Positions 39,954 to 43,420 of a stretch of 43,420 bases of DNA are shown one piece after another (position 1 is the stretch's first letter; each line of letters begins with the position of its first letter). The stretch covers positions 1 to 43,420 of the forward strand of contig DGVT01000120.1 of NCBI GenBank assembly GCA_002395965.1. The letters run 5' to 3'. The notes beneath the pieces were generated by a model that saw only the letters and a list, made by a program, of their open reading frames with translations, ran no database searches and was not told the origin of the DNA. This stretch comes from Porphyromonadaceae bacterium UBA4277 (GTDB taxonomy: Bacteria; Bacteroidota; Bacteroidia; Bacteroidales; Muribaculaceae). A program made the position numbers and the translations under genes.

Positions 39954-42722
39954 TTAGAGCACGATGTTCACGAGCTTGTTGGGCACCACGATAATCTTCT
40001 TGGGTGTGGCCCCTTCAATCCACTTGGCGGCTGCCTCGTGTGCCAGGGCGAGCTTCTCCACTTCGCCGGCATCGGTTCCTGCCGGCACCTCGATGTTGAA
40101 GCGTGGGCGCCCCTTAATCATGACAGTGTATTTCACCGTCGATTCCTTGAGGTACTCTTCGTTCCACTCGGGCCACTGTGCATCGCACACCGTGGTGTCG
40201 TGGCCTAAGGTGTGCCACAGTTCCTCGGCAATGTGTGGCGCAAACGGCGCCAGCAACACCACCAGTGGCTCAAGCACCTCGCGGCTGCTGGTCTTGGCTG
40301 CGGTGAGCTCGTTGACGCAAATCATGAATGCTGCCACGCTGGTGTTGTAGGAGAACGTCTCGATGTCGGCGGTCACCTTCTTGATGAGTTTGTGTACCGA
40401 CTTGAGTTCGTCGGCGGTGGGCTTGGCATCGGTCACGCGCACGTCGTCGCCCTTGTAGAAGAGCGCCCAGGTGCGTTTCAGGAAGCGGTGCACACCGTCG
40501 ATGCCGTTGGTGTCCCACGGCTTGCTTGCCTCCACCGGGCCGAGGAACATCTCATAGAGGCGCAGTGTGTCGGCACCATACTGCTCAACGATGTCGTCGG
40601 GGTTGACGACGTTGAACATCGATTTCGACATCTTCTCTATTGCCCAGCCGCAGATGTACTTGCCGTTCTCGAGAATGAACTCGGCATCCTTGAACTCGGG
40701 TCGCCATTGGCGGAACTTCTCGATGTCGAGTGCGTCGGCCTTGACGATGTTCACATCCACGTGGATGGGGGTGACGTCGTAGTCCTTCTTGAGGTTGAGC
40801 GAGACGAACTTGTTGGTGTCCTTGATGCGATAAACGAAGTTGCTGCGTCCCTGTATCATGCCCTGGTTGACGAGTTTCTTGAACGGCTCGGCTTCGCACA
40901 CCACTCCGTAGTCATAGAGGAACTTGTTCCAGAATCGGCTGTAGATCAGGTGCCCCGTAGCGTGTTCGGTACCACCCACATACAGATCTACCTGGCGCCA
41001 GTATTCGTCGGCCTCATGCGAGACGAGCGCTTTGTCGTTGTGCGGATCCATGTAGCGCAGGTAGTAGGCACTCGAGCCGGCAAATCCCGGCATGGTGCAC
41101 AGCTCTAATGGCTGTCCGTTGTAGGTCCAGTCCTTGGCTCGGCCCAATGGCGGCTCGCCAGTCTCGGTGGGCAGGAATTTATCCACTTCGGGCAGTTGAA
41201 GCGGCAGTTCGCTCTCGTCGATGGGCTGTGGCTGGCCGTCGGCATCATAATAGATGGGGAACGGCTCGCCCCAGTAGCGCTGACGGCTGAAGATGGCGTC
41301 GCGCAGGCGGTAGTTCACCTTCACACGGCCTATGCCGGTGCGCTCGATATATTCCTTGGTGCGTGCAATGGCCTCTTTCACTGTCAGGCCGTTGAGCTGC
41401 AACCGGTCGTTGCTGGAGTTGGTCATGATGCCGTCCTTGGCATCGAAGCTCTCCTGGCTCACATCGGCTCCCTCGATGAGCGGGATGATGGGCAGGTCGA
41501 AGTGCCGCGCAAAGGCGTAGTCGCGGCTGTCGTGCGCCGGCACAGCCATGATGGCACCGGTGCCGTAGCCTGCCAGCACATAGTCGCTGACGTAGATGGG
41601 AATTTCCTTTCCCGTGATGGGGTTCACGGCATAGCTGCCGGTGAACACTCCGCTCACGCGCTTCTCAATCATGCGCTCGCGCTCGGTCTTGTGCTTCACC
41701 TCGTCGAGGTAGGCATCGACGGCGGCTTTTTGGGCCGCAGTGGTGACCTGTGCCACATATTCGCTCTCGGGTGCGAGCACCATGAAGGTCACGCCGAAGA
41801 TGGTGTCGGCGCGGGTGGTGAAGATGAGCAGTTGCAGGTCGCTGCCGGCCACGGGGAAGAGCATCTCGGCACCCTCGCTGCGGCCTATCCAGTTGCGCTG
41901 GGTCTCCTTGATCGACTCGGTCCACTCCACCGTGTCGAGGTCGCGCAGCAGTCGTGCGGCATAAGCGCTCACGCGCAGGCACCACTGGCTCATCATCTTC
42001 TGCTCCACGGGGTAGCCGCCACGTATCGACACGCCCTCGCTCACCTCGTCGTTGGCAAGCACCGTGCCCAACATGGCGCACCAGTTCACCATGGTGTTGC
42101 CGCGGTAGGCAATGCGGTAGTTCATGAGCACGTCGTTTTTCTCAACCTTGCTCATGTCATTCCACTGCTGCGCCGTAAATTCTTCGTCGGTGCCGCAGGC
42201 CGCGTTGCACCCGTCGGTGCCGTGAGCCTCGAAGTGGGCTATGAGCTCGTCGATGGGACGTGCCTGCTCAAGAGCAGTGTTATAGTAGCTCTTGAACATC
42301 TTCAGGAATGCCCACTGGGTCCACTTGTAGTAGTCGGGGTCGCAGGTGCGCACCTCGCGGTTCCAGTCGTAGCAGAAGCCTATCTTGTCGAGCTGCTCGC
42401 GGTAGCGGGCAATGTTGTTGACGGTGGTGACTTCGGGGTGCTGACCGGTCTGGATGGCGTATTGCTCGGCCGGCAGGCCGTAGGCATCATAGCCCATGGG
42501 GTGCAGCACGTTGAAGCCGCGCTGGCGCTTGTAGCGGGCAAAGATGTCGCTGGCAATGTAGCCTAACGGGTGCCCAACGTGCAGGCCGGCTCCGCTGGGG
42601 TAGGGGAACATGTCGAGCACATAGAATTTTGGGCGTTCGGGGTCGATGTGGGTGGCATAGGTGCTGTGCTGGCGCCAGTATTGCTGCCACCTTTTTTCTA
42701 TTTCTTGAAAATTGTAGTCCAT
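39954..42722 (-). CDS. leuS: Leucyl-tRNA synthetase
   Basis: A 922-residue class I aminoacyl-tRNA synthetase of normal bacterial LeuRS length; it charges tRNA-Leu in the cytoplasm. The N-terminal FYVLDMFPYPSGAGLHVGH contains the HIGH motif as HVGH (48-51). The insertion/editing domain has YGTGAIMAVPAHDSRDYAFA, including the conserved Asp that positions misacylated amino acids. KMSKS is at 697-701 (EKMSKSMFNVV). The C-terminal anticodon-binding domain is complete. The start at 42722 (MDYNFQEIEKRWQQYW) is the standard one. A lipoprotein gene ends 10 bp upstream, so the two share a transcript. The conserved 3' element lies just after the stop. Confidence 0.98.
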   Translation of the reverse strand: MDYNFQEIEKRWQQYWRQHSTYATHIDPERPKFYVLDMFPYPSGAGLHVGHPLGYIASDIFARYKRQRGFNVLHPMGYDAYGLPAEQYAIQTGQHPEVTTVNNIARYREQLDKIGFCYDWNREVRTCDPDYYKWTQWAFLKMFKSYYNTALEQARPIDELIAHFEAHGTDGCNAACGTDEEFTAQQWNDMSKVEKNDVLMNYRIAYRGNTMVNWCAMLGTVLANDEVSEGVSIRGGYPVEQKMMSQWCLRVSAYAARLLRDLDTVEWTESIKETQRNWIGRSEGAEMLFPVAGSDLQLLIFTTRADTIFGVTFMVLAPESEYVAQVTTAAQKAAVDAYLDEVKHKTERERMIEKRVSGVFTGSYAVNPITGKEIPIYVSDYVLAGYGTGAIMAVPAHDSRDYAFARHFDLPIIPLIEGADVSQESFDAKDGIMTNSSNDRLQLNGLTVKEAIARTKEYIERTGIGRVKVNYRLRDAIFSRQRYWGEPFPIYYDADGQPQPIDESELPLQLPEVDKFLPTETGEPPLGRAKDWTYNGQPLELCTMPGFAGSSAYYLRYMDPHNDKALVSHEADEYWRQVDLYVGGTEHATGHLIYSRFWNKFLYDYGVVCEAEPFKKLVNQGMIQGRSNFVYRIKDTNKFVSLNLKKDYDVTPIHVDVNIVKADALDIEKFRQWRPEFKDAEFILENGKYICGWAIEKMSKSMFNVVNPDDIVEQYGADTLRLYEMFLGPVEASKPWDTNGIDGVHRFLKRTWALFYKGDDVRVTDAKPTADELKSVHKLIKKVTADIETFSYNTSVAAFMICVNELTAAKTSSREVLEPLVVLLAPFAPHIAEELWHTLGHDTTVCDAQWPEWNEEYLKESTVKYTVMIKGRPRFNIEVPAGTDAGEVEKLALAHEAAAKWIEGATPKKIIVVPNKLVNIVL

Positions 42723-42732
42723 TAATCAGGTA

Positions 42733-43275
42733 TTAATCAAACGAAGGGGTGTAATGAGTGGGCTTTCCATCTTTGTCAAGGCGATAGCCATAGGTGTTCT
42801 CCTTATTGGCTTTCAGCGTACTTAAAACCTTTGATTTTTCAGTACCATTAACCAGGTTGCCTTCACTATCCTTGTTCTGTTCCAGGGTAATAAAGGTCTC
42901 GCTATTCTCATATTTGCCGGTGCCGCCGCTGCTGATGGCACTTGAAATGGAACCCTTCAAAGAAATGTCGTAGAACTGCTGATCGACGGTGAGCTCTTCG
43001 CGCGGCTCAATTTCGATTTTGAAGCCGAACTCGGCAGGCACCTTGGTGGTTATGGTCTTGGTCCAGGTGGTTCCCGAATAGACCACATCACGTTTGGTGT
43101 CGCCATTGACAGCTTTGTAATATATGATCACGAAATGGGCAGCCTTGAAGAAGTCGGTGCCAAAGGTAATGGTGTATGAACCGTTGGCCATAACATCGGG
43201 CTCGTCGTCACCGCATGAGGTGAGCGAGAACAGGCAGCATGCCAGTGCTGCGAGGTAAAGCATTGTCTTTTTCAT
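42733..43275 (-). CDS. Lipoprotein of unknown function upstream of leuS
   Basis: A 180-residue lipoprotein. The signal peptide ends in a lipobox, SLTSC, with Cys21 as the lipidated residue, followed by GDDEPD. An acidic stretch right after the Cys is typical of surface-exposed Bacteroidota lipoproteins (inference). The mature part is beta-rich (GSYTITFGTDFF, TWTKTITTKVPAEFGFKIEI) and ends in a RLDKDGKPTHYTPSFD segment. I do not recognise a family. It is the first gene of a unit with leuS, with only 10 bp between, which is an unusual pairing. No clear promoter is visible in the 145 bp available upstream. Confidence 0.85.
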   Translation of the reverse strand: MKKTMLYLAALACCLFSLTSCGDDEPDVMANGSYTITFGTDFFKAAHFVIIYYKAVNGDTKRDVVYSGTTWTKTITTKVPAEFGFKIEIEPREELTVDQQFYDISLKGSISSAISSGGTGKYENSETFITLEQNKDSEGNLVNGTEKSKVLSTLKANKENTYGYRLDKDGKPTHYTPSFD

Positions 43276-43317
43276 TGTTTTGTGATTTATTGTGTTAATA
43301 ATTAGTCTTAAATCTTA

Positions 43318-43395
43318 CCAAGCGGTGCTTGGCTCCACCGCAGGGGTTTCGCTACGCTCCACCGCTTGCCTAAAAGCTGTCGCTCCTACTGGAGC
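43318..43395. repeat. Short hairpins and a direct repeat at the window edge
   Basis: CCAAGC-GGT-GCTTGG (43318-43332) and GCTCC-TACT-GGAGC (43382-43395) are hairpins. GCTCCACCGC repeats directly at 43332-43341 and 43356-43365. The region is cut by the window end, so its extent is not known. Confidence 0.5.
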
Positions 43396-43420
43396 TCTGC
43401 TCGTTTACTTGTTTACTCGT

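Noticed and set aside
41196..42566. 456-codon plus-strand open frame opposite leuS
   Set aside because: Antisense to leuS, no family motifs, same GC-driven cause.

Overview
This window looks like a chromosomal segment of a gut Bacteroidales, most likely close to Muribaculaceae or Prevotella (inference). The support is threefold. Several genes carry the Bacteroidota sigma-factor promoter form TTTG-N19-21-TAnnTTTG, for example at 10358-10389, 15008-15039 and 18875-18905. There are many secreted proteins with BspA-type leucine-rich repeats, bacterial Ig-like domains, dockerin-like EF-hand ends or short Gly/Ile C-terminal tails. Housekeeping genes (metK, ruvB, leuS) are interspersed. No rRNA, tRNA or CRISPR array was seen.

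Layout. 1-367: 5' part of metK (minus strand, cut by the window edge). 1037-10121: secreted or surface proteins (Ig-like plus dockerin, a paralogous pair one of which carries a starch-binding-like module, a Sel1-repeat protein), an AT-rich beta-helix protein resembling phage tail spikes, and a BspA/Ig-like/double-dockerin protein. 10429-12314: a LexA/CI-type self-cleaving repressor overlapping an M16 zinc peptidase. 12457-14679: secreted glycerophosphodiester phosphodiesterase with a C-terminal extension. 15052-18804: ruvB, a polysaccharide flippase and a membrane acyltransferase. 18969-23381: a compact AT-richer restriction-modification island with a fused double D12-class adenine methyltransferase, an HNH endonuclease and a beta-class methyltransferase. 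23408-25860: a periplasmic protein and a RecD-like helicase. 26110-27410 (minus): DUF805 membrane protein and SprT-like protease. 28116-33315: secreted EEP-family protein, a large secreted protein and a translationally coupled secreted NUC endonuclease. 33611-37014: BspA-like dockerin protein, radical SAM/SPASM-like protein and GT4 glycosyltransferase. 37568-43275 (minus): secreted protein, a structured non-coding RNA, leuS and a lipoprotein.

The intergenic DNA is unusually rich. (i) A 382-bp fold-back element at 27594-27975 has IS-like 14-bp terminal inverted repeats and arms made of nested short palindromes. (ii) Small hairpins with a d(C-GNA-G) triloop recur at 14842-14995 and 37368-37489 as well as inside that element. 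(iii) A roughly 45-bp conserved box, GCTAAC...CTCACGTT, lies just 3' of five genes, always in the gene's own orientation. (iv) A 5' hairpin, a promoter and a terminator define a roughly 260-nt ncRNA at 39503-39763. (v) Two promoters, for the Sel1 gene and the S24 repressor, share operator-like words.

Among large secreted proteins every one ends either in dockerin-like EF-hand repeats or in one of two related short tails, never both. This suggests alternative surface-attachment signals. Several of these proteins change base composition abruptly at domain boundaries, as expected from domain shuffling.
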